Positions 36,839 to 45,192 are shown, numbered from the stretch's first letter. The stretch: DNA of 64,000 bases from an uncultured Eubacterium sp. (GCA_934351445.1 CAKRIZ010000002.1:1-64000); one strand, 5' to 3'. Notes: generated by a model from the sequence alone, not told the origin. A program made the numbers and translations.

Positions 36839-38233
36839 TTATGAATCTTCGATTCCATTAAAATAGTCCTTTACCATACGCACAACGACTCCCGATAACA
36901 GGAACACGGCAAGCAGGTTCGGAATGACCATCAGTCCGTTGAATGTCTCTGCTATACTCCATAACAGACCAAGATTCATCGTCGCACCTACGATGGCAAC
37001 GAGTGAATAGACGAGCATAAACGGTTTATTCACTCGTGAGCCAAAGATAAATTCAATACATCTGGTACCGTACAACCCCCAGCCGATGATCGTTGAAAAC
37101 GCAAAGCAGCACATCGCTACTGCAGTAAAGATCGATATCCAGCCTCCATAGGTTGCCGTAAAACCACTAATCGTCAGCTCTGCGCCCGCTGCTGCTCCGT
37201 ATCCTATGGGCACACCGCTGCACAGAATCACGAGTGCTGTCAGTGTACAGATAATGATCGTATCCACAAACACCTCAAAGATGCCGAAAAATCCCTGCTT
37301 AACCGGTTTTCTCGTATCTGCACATGCATGCGCGATCGATCCTGTACCAAGACCCGCCTCATTCGAGAAGATACCGCGTGACACGCCTTTTTTCATACTC
37401 ATAAACAGGCTGCCTACCACGCCACCGGTCACAGAAGCCGGATGGAACGCACCTTCAAAGATAGATCCGAATACTGTCGGCAGGTTTCTGAAATTGATTA
37501 CAACTACACCGATCGCCAGTATCACATACATAACAGCCATGAACGGCACCAGCTTCTCTGTCACCTGACCGATTCGCTTGATACCACCGAGCAAAATCAG
37601 TGCAATCAATGCAGCCAGTACAACACCGATGATCAGGTTCAGCGTAGATGTCATATCTTCAGAAATAATATGGAAATTAAACAATGCCGTATCGATCGCC
37701 GTTGTGATCGTGTTCACCTGCGTTGCATTTCCTGTGCCAAATACCGTCAACACACCAAATGCCGAGAATAGATACGCCAGCCACCGCCACTGTTTTCCGA
37801 GACCATTTTTAATATAATACATCGGTCCACCGACCAGTTCTCCATCTCGATTCGTCTCACGAAAATGTACTGCCAGCGTAACTTCCGCAAACTTTGTACA
37901 CATACCGAGCAATGCCGAGATCCACATCCAGAAAATAGCTCCCGGTCCGCCGATCGCGATTGCCCCGGCGACACCCGCCACATTTCCGGTGCCCACAGTC
38001 GCTGCCAGTGCCGTACATACTGCCTGAAACGGTGTGAGTGCTCCATCAGATGCCTCTTTTTTCTTAAACATACGTCCAAATGTGACCTTCATTGCATACG
38101 GAAATTTTCGGATCTGCAAAAACCCTGTACAAATGCTCAGGTACAGTCCCACACCGATAATACAGATCATCGCAGGCACTCCCCAGATGAAGTTATTCAC
38201 CACATTATTAATTGCTTCTATTTTTTCTAACAT
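36839..38233 (-). CDS. Sodium:alanine/glycine symporter, AGCS family
   Basis: A 464-residue carrier with about eleven membrane segments. Diagnostic stretches are ALAATVGTGNVAGVAGAIAI, GPGAIFWMWISALLGMCTKF, GGPMYYIKNGLG and GIFSNEAGLGTGSIAHACAD. AGCS proteins import alanine, glycine or glutamine with sodium. A TATAAT lies at 38311-38316 with no clear -35, so it may be co-transcribed with the oxidoreductase gene 100 bases upstream. Substrate not decidable from sequence. Confidence 0.94.
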   Translation of the reverse strand: MLEKIEAINNVVNNFIWGVPAMICIIGVGLYLSICTGFLQIRKFPYAMKVTFGRMFKKKEASDGALTPFQAVCTALAATVGTGNVAGVAGAIAIGGPGAIFWMWISALLGMCTKFAEVTLAVHFRETNRDGELVGGPMYYIKNGLGKQWRWLAYLFSAFGVLTVFGTGNATQVNTITTAIDTALFNFHIISEDMTSTLNLIIGVVLAALIALILLGGIKRIGQVTEKLVPFMAVMYVILAIGVVVINFRNLPTVFGSIFEGAFHPASVTGGVVGSLFMSMKKGVSRGIFSNEAGLGTGSIAHACADTRKPVKQGFFGIFEVFVDTIIICTLTALVILCSGVPIGYGAAAGAELTISGFTATYGGWISIFTAVAMCCFAFSTIIGWGLYGTRCIEFIFGSRVNKPFMLVYSLVAIVGATMNLGLLWSIAETFNGLMVIPNLLAVFLLSGVVVRMVKDYFNGIEDS

Positions 38234-38333
38234 AAAATAAATGATCCTCTCCGGTTATTCACCTTCCGTTTTTATCTTCGCGCTTCCTATTTTATATTTC
38301 AGTATTTCCACGCATATTATAATGATCAGCTTT

Positions 38334-39026
38334 CTATCTCCACGGCCTTGCGGATCCTTTCCAGCCCATCTCATCCCAGTATTTTACATCCGGCTCACAC
38401 CAGCCGCTCTTTTTCTGCATCATCCGCATCACATGGAAATACAGCTTCGTCTTGAGTCCAACGTGGACTTTGCCGTGATTTTTCCTGATCTGCTGTGCGA
38501 TCCTGGTTGTCTTTTTGTCGATATCTGCACGCGTTCTGTCACTCACACGGCTCCAGCTCATCGCACGCACTGCAATACCGATCCGGTAGATCTTCGGCAC
38601 ACCCCAGTAGAACAGACTATCTGCCATATCCTGGTTCGTACTCTTCGTGCCTGCTCCCGCCGCAGTCGAGATACATACCGCCTGCTTATGGAACATCTCC
38701 TGCCGCGGTCTGTGCACCATCCACCGGTAACCGAGGTGATCCAAGAAGTTCTTCATTGCTCCGGTCACATGATAGACATAGACCGGACTCGTTAAGATAA
38801 TGAGATCTGCCTCATCGAGTGCCTTTAATATCGGCTGCTGCTTTTCAAAACCCGGACATTTTTCCTCTGCATTTACAATGCACTGCGTACACCCAATACA
38901 ATAGTCTGAAAAATCTCGCGGCAGGAAAAACTCAGTCAGTTCTCCTGCAACTTTATCTGCCAGCATTTTTCCTATGTGATAGGTAGACCCTTTGTGATTT
39001 TGTCCGTTTATCATTACGATTTTCAT
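38334..39026 (-). CDS. NAD(P)H-dependent FMN oxidoreductase, flavodoxin fold
   Basis: A 230-residue flavodoxin-fold protein. NGQNHKGSTYHIGKMLADKV binds the FMN phosphate, and CIGCTQCIVNAEEKCPGF gives four cysteines that may be redox-active or bind a cluster. LTSPVYVYHVTGAMKNFLDH is the second flavin loop. The last 60 residues form a basic extension with no assigned role. The ATG at 39026 follows GAAGGAGC; an in-frame codon 27 codons upstream lacks a ribosome site. It is likely an iron-sulfur flavoprotein-like reductase. Confidence 0.85.
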   Translation of the reverse strand: MKIVMINGQNHKGSTYHIGKMLADKVAGELTEFFLPRDFSDYCIGCTQCIVNAEEKCPGFEKQQPILKALDEADLIILTSPVYVYHVTGAMKNFLDHLGYRWMVHRPRQEMFHKQAVCISTAAGAGTKSTNQDMADSLFYWGVPKIYRIGIAVRAMSWSRVSDRTRADIDKKTTRIAQQIRKNHGKVHVGLKTKLYFHVMRMMQKKSGWCEPDVKYWDEMGWKGSARPWR

Positions 39027-39497
39027 AAATATCTGCTCCTTCGGATGATCAATGCTAACCTCCTGTCCTGAATTTTCAAGACCATTTGTAAAATTCATAT
39101 CAGCCATCGAATTTGTAAGAGTAATAACAGTTTTCTATCGATCAAAGCGGATTATATCATGCGCAAAATCGGCACATGATCATCATTCGTCACTCGTCAA
39201 TCATGCCAGCATGTTGACTCGTTTGCACTCATTATATCGTGATTTCATCACTCAATAATATCGCCGTTCGTCAAATGCAAATAAATTTGCATTTTTCTCA
39301 CTTTCGCTCATTATATCATAGCCGATGTTATTCTGCACCCTCAATTTAAGAATGCGGAGCTTTACACTCCGCACCTATAAGGCTGCAATCTTGGTCTTTC
39401 CATGTCAGACAACATGAAAACAGAGCTGTGCAACACAAGCCCACAGCAAGTCCACGAAGATGACTTAAGCCCATGCGTCTGCTTTGCCGGACGCACA
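39027..39497. other. Gene-poor spacer with repeated AT boxes, a palindrome and hairpins
   Basis: No convincing gene. The motif ATTATATC occurs three times (near 39154, 39231 and 39310); on the minus strand each contains TATAAT, so several weak promoters for the oxidoreductase gene are possible. AAATGCAAAT-AA-ATTTGCATTT (39273-39294) has perfect 10-base arms. TGCGGAG/CTCCGCA (39353-39373) is a hairpin. A cysteine-rich 63-codon frame at 39346-39537 on the minus strand overlaps a terminator and has no clear ribosome site. Confidence 0.5.
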
Positions 39498-39535
39498 TAA
39501 AAAGGCTCAACCCCTTGTAAACAAAGGGCTGAGCC
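39498..39535 (-). terminator. Intrinsic terminator, probably the former tuf terminator
   Basis: GGCTCA (39504-39509) pairs with TGAGCC (39530-39535) and the inner bases extend the stem; on the minus strand TTTTTA follows. It lies 33 bases beyond a copy of the tuf 3' end. If an element has inserted into tuf, this would be the original terminator. Confidence 0.75.
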
Positions 39536-39567
39536 AATTAAGTCAATTGATACTCAAAAAGTATTTA

Positions 39568-39595
39568 ATTACTCAATGATTGTAGCAACACGTCC
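39568..39595. repeat. Left 28-bp direct repeat of the tuf 3' end (putative att)
   Basis: Identical over 28 bases to 45365-45392, the last codons and stop of tuf plus one base. It begins ATTACTCAATGATTG. Beyond the repeat the sequences diverge, apart from a short ACGTCCAC stretch. A 31-codon minus-strand frame ending here borrows the last residues of EF-Tu. Confidence 0.8.
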
Positions 39596-39739
39596 AACGT
39601 CCACATTCACGATATCAGACTGGTGTATTGCGGTGTGCAAATGGTGATTTTTCGTGTGATTCATGAGGAACAATCCGGATTTCCCATTGCGTCTGTGTGA
39701 TTTTTTGGATTTTGTTATCACTAATGCAAAGTACTTTTA

Positions 39740-41647
39740 TTACGCACTCTGTGGCAACATCTTTTTGATTTCTTCTACTTCACTTCCTGGAAGCGAACCA
39801 TTTTTGTAGATATATGTAATAAATTGATTTAATCCCTTTTCCTCCAAAGCAGAAACATATACGCTGTTTTCTCCAAATGCTTTTATCAATTGTTTTTTGA
39901 GTTCAAATAATACCTCCAAATTATTATAATTTTTTTCTACTAAATCTTTTGATAAAAGGTATATTTTTTTCAGTCTAGTTATTACCTCATTACTTCGTTC
40001 TTCTATATTTTTATCATTAAATTGACCATATTTTTTTGCAAAATTAACTAAATAGGGAATATTACTCTCTAACAATTTATTCTTCTTTTTATCATAAGAA
40101 GAATTTTTCATTATCCCATTTAATTCATCGGGACAGACCAGCAAATTTCCTAAGGAATATCTTACATCTTCATTAGGATCATCATTTAGAACATGTTCTA
40201 CATTAAATTTCGAAAAATCATACTGCGCGTATTTATTTGTTTCTTCTTCTAAAACTAACGGCTTCAGAAAATATACTAGCAACTTTGAAGAGATATTTTT
40301 TCTGTTAGTCTTGTTTGAATATACAATATTTTTCAATCCATTTTCCAAAACATTTTCTTTACTGTAATATGTAGAATATTTCTTTAAAAATTTAAGTATT
40401 GCAAATTCAACTCTTCTATTTTCACTAGACTTATAAATTTCATTGGATAATATATAAACATCTCCATCTATTTTATTACTTGATCCATTATCCAAGTTAA
40501 ATGTCACCCAGAAATTTCTTAACATTATTAAATATTGATGATAACTATCTATATCTAGTATTCCTTCTGCATATTTCATCTTTAAAGCAAGCAAGACCGA
40601 TCTTACCTGCTTATTCCGTTTTAATTTAAAATATTCATATACTTCTTTTTCTATATCATCTCCTACTACCGAATCAATTCCATAATAATATTCTGAACCC
40701 TGTATAAAAAAATCAAAGAATTTTGGTAAATCTTTCTGATTGTTTTCTCTCAATTGTTCTTTTGTAATTTCAAATAATTGTTCTTTTTTCAATCTATTTT
40801 TATAATGCCAACAACGATACATATGCAAATAATAATCATCTAAGTCTACTTTCTCTAATCGCTGTTCCAAATCTCCCCATTTAGTTTTGTATGTATCTAA
40901 AAGCGATTTGGGCTTTAAATACTTAAACAAATAATTTTTTAACAATTCAATCTGCTTTAACTTTACTCCACGCGCATTCAATATTTCAAAAATATTATAT
41001 ACTTCTTCTTCTTGCATTGATGAAATCGTTACAACACGTGTCTCCAAAAATTGTTTTGTTAATGTTGCAAGCTCTTGAAAATTCAACTTTTGAAAATCTG
41101 CCACGAAAAACTTAAATGCTTTTAAAATAATACTTGATTCTTTGCGTTGACTTATGATAAGACTATGATATTTTTCTAAATCACTCTTATATATGTCCAT
41201 CAAATCCTGATTCAATTCAACAAATTCTTCATATCCATTTTCAACTTTAATGCTATCAGCATTACCAAGTGTACGATTAATAATCAAATCTTGTAAATAT
41301 GCAATATTACCATCACATTGCTTTTCTATGTTAGCATCTGTTGTACTATCCTTCATATTTTTGAAGCAAAAAATCAACGAAAAAATAACTATCTGAAGTG
41401 TTAAAATTCTTTGCTGTCCATCAATTATGGCAACCATTCCTCCACTTGACTGTTTCCTTTCAAATACCATACTTCCAATAAAATGACTCCAGTCCGGCGT
41501 TACTTCTGCACAATATCGAATATCTTTTATTAATTGCCCCCAGTGCAATTCTCTCCAAACATAATTTCTTTGATATCTTGGTATAAAAAATGTATCATCA
41601 TTTTTAAATAACTGTGTAATATTTTGATCTAATACTTCAAATGCCAT
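39740..41647 (-). CDS. DUF262/DUF1524 protein, GmrSD-like type IV restriction candidate
   Basis: A 635-residue protein. The N-terminal DUF262 domain has FFIPRYQRNYVW near 25-36 and the DGQQR nucleotide-binding motif (IIDGQQRILTL) near 85. The C-terminal DUF1524 part has an HNH-like element, FNVEHVLNDDPNE, followed by SLGNLLV. These halves correspond to GmrS and GmrD, which together cut modified phage DNA; here they are one polypeptide, as in many defence islands. The ATG at 41647 has AGAGGA seven bases before it; a GTG eight codons up is less likely. Strong lysine/AT bias marks it as acquired. Target modification unknown. Confidence 0.85.
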   Translation of the reverse strand: MAFEVLDQNITQLFKNDDTFFIPRYQRNYVWRELHWGQLIKDIRYCAEVTPDWSHFIGSMVFERKQSSGGMVAIIDGQQRILTLQIVIFSLIFCFKNMKDSTTDANIEKQCDGNIAYLQDLIINRTLGNADSIKVENGYEEFVELNQDLMDIYKSDLEKYHSLIISQRKESSIILKAFKFFVADFQKLNFQELATLTKQFLETRVVTISSMQEEEVYNIFEILNARGVKLKQIELLKNYLFKYLKPKSLLDTYKTKWGDLEQRLEKVDLDDYYLHMYRCWHYKNRLKKEQLFEITKEQLRENNQKDLPKFFDFFIQGSEYYYGIDSVVGDDIEKEVYEYFKLKRNKQVRSVLLALKMKYAEGILDIDSYHQYLIMLRNFWVTFNLDNGSSNKIDGDVYILSNEIYKSSENRRVEFAILKFLKKYSTYYSKENVLENGLKNIVYSNKTNRKNISSKLLVYFLKPLVLEEETNKYAQYDFSKFNVEHVLNDDPNEDVRYSLGNLLVCPDELNGIMKNSSYDKKKNKLLESNIPYLVNFAKKYGQFNDKNIEERSNEVITRLKKIYLLSKDLVEKNYNNLEVLFELKKQLIKAFGENSVYVSALEEKGLNQFITYIYKNGSLPGSEVEEIKKMLPQSA

Positions 41648-41810
41648 TATTTTATCCTCTTTCTTATCCACAACTTTTCTAAATGTACTTTATTTTCACA
41701 CCTATAGCCTTTACTAAACCAAAATATTAAGTATTTTCGAATACGATAGTGAGATAAGCTTATTTTTCAAAGCTGCTATATATGCAAATATTATTCCTTC
41801 TCAAAAACGA

Positions 41811-42028
41811 TCATAATTCTTCCGGAATTTCATTTAAATATGAAAATTTAGCTGACTTTGCTCGGTAATTTGGCAGATATACTTCAATTGCTATTACTTG
41901 CCCTTTTCCTGCTATCGAACTATACACCAATGTTCCTGTTGCAATAACAAGCGTTTTCTCTTCTAGTTTAGCATACCAAAATCACGTATGAAGTATATCT
42001 CTTTGTCCTCTCCGATATCGTACCAAGC
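41811..42028 (-). pseudogene. Frameshifted remnant downstream of the restriction gene
   Basis: After the restriction gene stop, the same frame reads AWYDIGEDKEIYFIRDF then stops at 41963; another frame takes up with FWYAKLEEKTLVIATGTLVY and continues to a TGA at 41811. Joined by a frameshift near 41975-41985 they give about 70 codons of plausible protein, ending YLNEIPEEL. No start codon or ribosome site. Family unknown. It is probably a decayed gene; the 163 bases left of it to the next gene hold nothing clear. Confidence 0.4.
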
Positions 42029-42832
42029 CTATTTTGCAAACTCCGTCAGAACTTCTCTCCATCTTGTTAAAACTTCTTTTCCAACGATAAGTTCATCTAT
42101 AAGTCCCATGTTAAGCGTATCAATAAATCTACACAAATAAGATTTTCCTTTCACCCAGAAAGTATAGTGACTATCGATAAACATTACATGATTCACCTGT
42201 TGTCCGGTTCTATCGTATATTTCGTTAAATTCATATCCATCAAGTTCTGCTTCATACACAGCATCTGCAACTCTACTTCCAAATGACTTTGAATAATAAT
42301 ACTCTTTTATTTCCCACACTATCTTAGGATTATAAATCGAAGGATATGCTCCATCAAACCTTCTTGAAGATGCTCCAATGATCTTTCTATTATTCAACAG
42401 ATACACAAGCCCTCTTGGATCTGGATTAAATTCCTCATCTCCACCAAGCATTTCTTCTGCTATCATGGTAATAATTGCAGTAAAATAATTCACTTTTTTG
42501 ATCTCTTTACGTTGTTTGTTCATAATCAGCTTACATTTATATTTTCCGCTATTTCTCATTTCTTCAAATATCTGCTTAGCCTCATCAACATCCATCAAAT
42601 TTTTCTCAATCGTATTATTTAACAAGTCAGCTCTCATATTACAATATAAGACAGCTTTGTTAATTCTATCCGGAGAAACTTCAATATTCTCTTTGTCGCA
42701 CAATTTTTCTATTTGCTCTACTGTATAAGTTAAAACGATTCCTTTTCTAGAATATCCCAATTTTTCGCTAATAAATCGTATAAAAAACCAAAACGATTTA
42801 TCTTCTCTTCTAAATTCCTTAAATGCCTTCAT
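42029..42832 (-). CDS. Candidate type II restriction endonuclease, PD-(D/E)xK
   Basis: A 267-residue protein without a name I can give. D160 (SRRFDGAYPS) and E174-I-K176 (PKIVWEIKEYY) have the spacing and hydrophobic surroundings of a PD-(D/E)xK nuclease core. Its place directly after a controller gene and opposite a DNA methylase is that of the R gene of a type II system. The ATG at 42832 lies inside the end of the controller gene with GAGGTGG as ribosome site, so translation is coupled. The cognate methylase would be the Dam-class enzyme at 43138. The cut site cannot be inferred; similarity to DpnII or MboI was not seen. Confidence 0.7.
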   Translation of the reverse strand: MKAFKEFRREDKSFWFFIRFISEKLGYSRKGIVLTYTVEQIEKLCDKENIEVSPDRINKAVLYCNMRADLLNNTIEKNLMDVDEAKQIFEEMRNSGKYKCKLIMNKQRKEIKKVNYFTAIITMIAEEMLGGDEEFNPDPRGLVYLLNNRKIIGASSRRFDGAYPSIYNPKIVWEIKEYYYSKSFGSRVADAVYEAELDGYEFNEIYDRTGQQVNHVMFIDSHYTFWVKGKSYLCRFIDTLNMGLIDELIVGKEVLTRWREVLTEFAK

Positions 42833-43052
42833 ATTGCTCCACCTCAATAAATAATTCCGATTTCTTCACTTGCAATGCATGCGCAATTTTATCTATATTT
42901 TCCAAAGAAACATTACGCTTACCAAGTTCTATGTCACTTATATATGTCCTATGTAGTCCGCATAAATCGCCTAGCTCTTCTTGTGATATCTTCTTATCTT
43001 GTCGTATTGCTCTTACTGCTTTTCCATAAGCGACACGTATTTCTTCCTGCAT
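42819..43052 (-). CDS. Controller (C) protein of the R-M system, XRE-type
   Basis: A 77-residue helix-turn-helix protein (KKISQEELGDLCGLHRTYIS is the recognition unit), the size and type of C proteins that time expression of restriction genes. Two GACT-N3-AGTC-like boxes lie between it and the methylase gene. It overlaps the nuclease gene by 14 bases. In known systems C first activates its own and the R gene, then represses when abundant, so that methylation comes first. GGAGGTG precedes the ATG. Confidence is high for the fold and good for the role, from context. Confidence 0.88.
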   Translation of the reverse strand: MQEEIRVAYGKAVRAIRQDKKISQEELGDLCGLHRTYISDIELGKRNVSLENIDKIAHALQVKKSELFIEVEQYEGI

Positions 43053-43055
43053 TGC

Positions 43056-43119
43056 TTGACACCTCCAACTAGTTAAATTATAATAGCACTGTAGACTTTG
43101 AGTCTACAGACTATAAGTT
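43056..43119. promoter_or_regulatory. Divergent R-M control region with two C-boxes
   Basis: Plus strand: TTGACA (43056-43061), 17 bases, TATAAT (43079-43084), a consensus promoter for the methylase gene. GACTTTGAGTC (43094-43104, centre of a perfect 9-base dyad) and GACTATAAGTT (43109-43119) follow, matching the C-box form GACT-N3-AGTC. Minus strand: TATAAT (43077-43082) toward the C gene has no -35 and is preceded by the C-boxes, as expected for an activator-dependent promoter. Bound C would thus block the methylase promoter start and turn on C and R. Confidence 0.8.
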
Positions 43120-43137
43120 ACATGTGAGGTTTGAGCA

Positions 43138-44001
43138 ATGTCCAAAGTACCAGCATTATTAAAGTGGATCGGAAATAAGCAACGCTTTGCCGAAACCATT
43201 ATTTCATATATGCCCGAACAATTTAATAACTACTATGAACCATTTTTGGGGAGTGGTGCTGTAATGGCACAATTACTATACCAAAACAGTACAACCAACA
43301 CCCCTAGGTTTACTCATTCATATGCCAGCGATATCTTACCATTTTTAATTGATATTTTTAATATCGTCAAATATGAGCCGCAGCAAATAAAAAATTATTA
43401 TTCAAAAGAAATTGAAGATTATTATAAAGATCCTAGTAATAAATACAATGAAATTAGAGATAGATTTAATAGCAATCACAATGCTCTTGATTTCTGTCTT
43501 CTATCACGTACATGCTACTCCGGAATAATTCGTTTTCGAAAAGCAGATGGGTATATGTCCACTCCCAAAGGTCCACATAACCCTATCAAGCCAGAAACCT
43601 TTTCAAAAAGAGTAGATTTATGGCATAATCTTATAAAAAACTCGACTTTTTCAACTATGTCATTTGAAGAATGTATGGATAAAGCACAACCTGGTGACGT
43701 AGTTTATTGTGATCCACCATATACTCATAGTCAAAGCATTATTTATGGTGCTCAAACTTTCAATATAGAAACATTATTCAATAAAATAGCTGAATGCAAA
43801 GCTAGAGGTGTTTATGTAATGTTATCAATCAATGGTACACGTGAATCCAACAAAAAAGATATTTCTATCACACCACCTATAGATTTATTTGAAAGAGAAA
43901 TTTTTGTTAACTGTGGTACCTCTATGATTGATCGATTGCAAAACGCTGGTCAAACCATGCAAAACGAAGTTGTTCATGATAAACTGCTTCTTACTTGGTA
44001 G
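43138..44001 (+). CDS. DNA adenine N6-methyltransferase, Dam/D12 class
   Basis: A 287-residue alpha-class methylase. The SAM motif is FLGSGA at 36-41 after KWIGNKQR, and the catalytic motif IV is DPPY at 192-195. The target domain lies between them, with SRTCYSGIIRFRKADG. Dam-class enzymes of R-M systems often recognise GATC, but the site is not proven here. The ATG follows TGAGG. It is transcribed divergently from the C-R genes and presumably protects host DNA from that nuclease. Confidence 0.92.
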   Translation: MSKVPALLKWIGNKQRFAETIISYMPEQFNNYYEPFLGSGAVMAQLLYQNSTTNTPRFTHSYASDILPFLIDIFNIVKYEPQQIKNYYSKEIEDYYKDPSNKYNEIRDRFNSNHNALDFCLLSRTCYSGIIRFRKADGYMSTPKGPHNPIKPETFSKRVDLWHNLIKNSTFSTMSFEECMDKAQPGDVVYCDPPYTHSQSIIYGAQTFNIETLFNKIAECKARGVYVMLSINGTRESNKKDISITPPIDLFEREIFVNCGTSMIDRLQNAGQTMQNEVVHDKLLLTW

Positions 44002-44013
44002 ATAATTTTTCAC

Positions 44014-44049
44014 AAAGGAGATACTCGACACTCGTCCCATATCTCCTTT
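44014..44049. terminator. Terminator between the two convergent methylase genes
   Basis: AAAGGAGATA (44014-44023) pairs with TATCTCCTTT (44040-44049) over a 16-base loop; T-rich sequence flanks it on the plus strand. It can serve both genes. Confidence 0.8.
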
Positions 44050-44059
44050 TATAATATTG

Positions 44060-44782
44060 CTATTTTTCTAACACGAATATATATTCATGTGCCAACATTA
44101 AAAATGTTTTTTCTATATTATACCAATAGTCTGTAGCTTTGCAATTATGCTGTTCTTTTATAATAATTTCTTTGAGTTTAAATCCAACATCAACGAATTT
44201 TTGCATAGAATTCATGCCCAATGGTAGCACATAGCCTTTCTTCCGTATATCTCCGATCATAAATGTACATATTCCTTGCTTTTTTAATACCCTATATGAT
44301 TCTTTTGCAACTTGTTTCAGTTCCCGTAAAAAATCCTCATATGCTAAATGAGAAATATCTCCTGGGATTTCTTTACTATACCGTATAATATCTGCATATG
44401 GAGGGTGGGTACAGATAAGATCTATACTTCCGTCTTTTATAAATGATAAATTGTTTGCATTTCCTTGTTTGGTGAATATTTTTGATTTTTCTTGACAAGT
44501 AAAATTTAGATTTGTGTTAGATAATTTGACAGCCTCAGAATTTATATCAACGCCAATTGCATTTCGTCCCAATAACTTTGCTTCAATTAACGTTGTGCCA
44601 CTGCCTAAGAATTGATCTAGTATCCAATCTCTTTTCTTTGAGTATCGTAAAATGATATTTCTAGGAATATACGGAGACCAGTTTCCTCTGTATTTTCCTG
44701 AATGTGTAGCCCAATTTCCTCTTTCAGGAAAAGACCATATGGTCGTATCTTCTAATTTGAATCTTTCAGGTGCTTCTTTTAT
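44060..44782 (-). CDS. Second DNA methyltransferase (N4/N6), apparent AUA start
   Basis: A 240-residue amino-methyltransferase. WSFPERGNWATHSGKYRGNW leads to the SAM motif FLGSGTT near 57-63 and the catalytic motif THPPYADIIRYS near 124-135, order I before IV. Between the preceding in-frame stop and codon 71 there is no ATG, GTG or TTG although that part is clearly coding. The best start is ATA at 44780-44782, six bases after AAAGGGGAG and about 20 bases after a predicted transcription start. A lost ATG (one base change) is the alternative. Its role may be extra protection beside the Dam-class enzyme, as DpnA in DpnII-type systems (analogy only). Confidence 0.75.
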   Translation of the reverse strand: MKEAPERFKLEDTTIWSFPERGNWATHSGKYRGNWSPYIPRNIILRYSKKRDWILDQFLGSGTTLIEAKLLGRNAIGVDINSEAVKLSNTNLNFTCQEKSKIFTKQGNANNLSFIKDGSIDLICTHPPYADIIRYSKEIPGDISHLAYEDFLRELKQVAKESYRVLKKQGICTFMIGDIRKKGYVLPLGMNSMQKFVDVGFKLKEIIIKEQHNCKATDYWYNIEKTFLMLAHEYIFVLEK

Positions 44783-44809
44783 AAAAATCTCCCCTTTCTT
44801 TTTCTGCTC

Positions 44810-44838
44810 ATTATACTTCTACGGTATTTATTTGTCTA
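44810..44838 (-). promoter_or_regulatory. Promoter of the second methylase gene
   Basis: TAGACA (44833-44838), 17 bases, TATAAT (44810-44815) on the minus strand. Predicted start near 44803. The only nearby ATG (out of frame, 44807-44809) overlaps the edge of the -10 and would lie outside the transcript. Confidence 0.6.
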
Positions 44839-44891
44839 TAAAAAATCTCCATTCAAATATTAAATATCAATAAACATTTGAACAGAGATTT
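44838..44891 (-). terminator. Terminator upstream of the second methylase
   Basis: AAATCTC-CA-TTCAAAT (44843-44858) pairs with ATTTGAA-CA-GAGATTT (44876-44891), and on the minus strand TTTTTTAT follows. It isolates the methylase gene from transcription arriving from 45133. Confidence 0.8.
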
Positions 44892-44941
44892 CTTATCCAT
44901 TACTGGGGGGGAGTCTACTTATTTATCAAATCGTGCAACCA

Positions 44942-45079
44942 TTACACTTCACCATCGCATACTCCCAGACCAAATAATAATTTGTTTTCTTTACTCATCG
45001 AATCAAGTCCTTTCTTACAAATGTCTTTGACCACATCATAAACCAATCCAGAAACTAAGCAATTCGACAATGCTCCCAA
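44942..45079 (-). CDS. Possible small protein, unassigned
   Basis: A 45-codon frame from TTG at 45079, e.g. LVSGLVYDVVKDICKKGLDS, ending CDGEV. The frame stays open further upstream without ATG. It lies between a good promoter (45140-45167) and a terminator (44838-44891), so it is likely transcribed, but no ribosome site is visible. It may be a remnant or a small RNA unit. The rest of 44892-45139 shows nothing else that I can name. Confidence 0.25.
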   Translation of the reverse strand: MGALSNCLVSGLVYDVVKDICKKGLDSMSKENKLLFGLGVCDGEV

Positions 45080-45139
45080 TATTAATTTGATGGTGTTTGG
45101 AATCGAACCAAATCCTATTAATAACTTTGTTATAGTGGT

Positions 45140-45167
45140 AGTATAACATCGATTTCAAATTTGTCAA
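45140..45167 (-). promoter_or_regulatory. Promoter inside the island, near its tuf end
   Basis: TTGACA (45162-45167), 16 bases, TATACT (45140-45145) on the minus strand. It would transcribe the 44942-45079 region and stop at the terminator beyond. Confidence 0.6.
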
Positions 45168-45192
45168 TCCACTTTCAGAATTCTGTTATCAC

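Noticed and set aside
39346..39537. Cysteine-rich 63-codon minus-strand frame
   Set aside because: Overlaps an intrinsic terminator, lacks a clear ribosome site and has odd composition; not called as a gene.
44807..44809. ATG as start of the second island methylase
   Set aside because: It is in another frame and reaches a stop after ten codons; it also overlaps the predicted -10 element.
45085..45115. T-arm-like sequence on the minus strand (TTTGG-TTCGATT-CCAAA) suggesting a tRNA at the island edge
   Set aside because: No matching acceptor 5' strand, anticodon arm or D arm at the required distances; taken as chance or a distant remnant.
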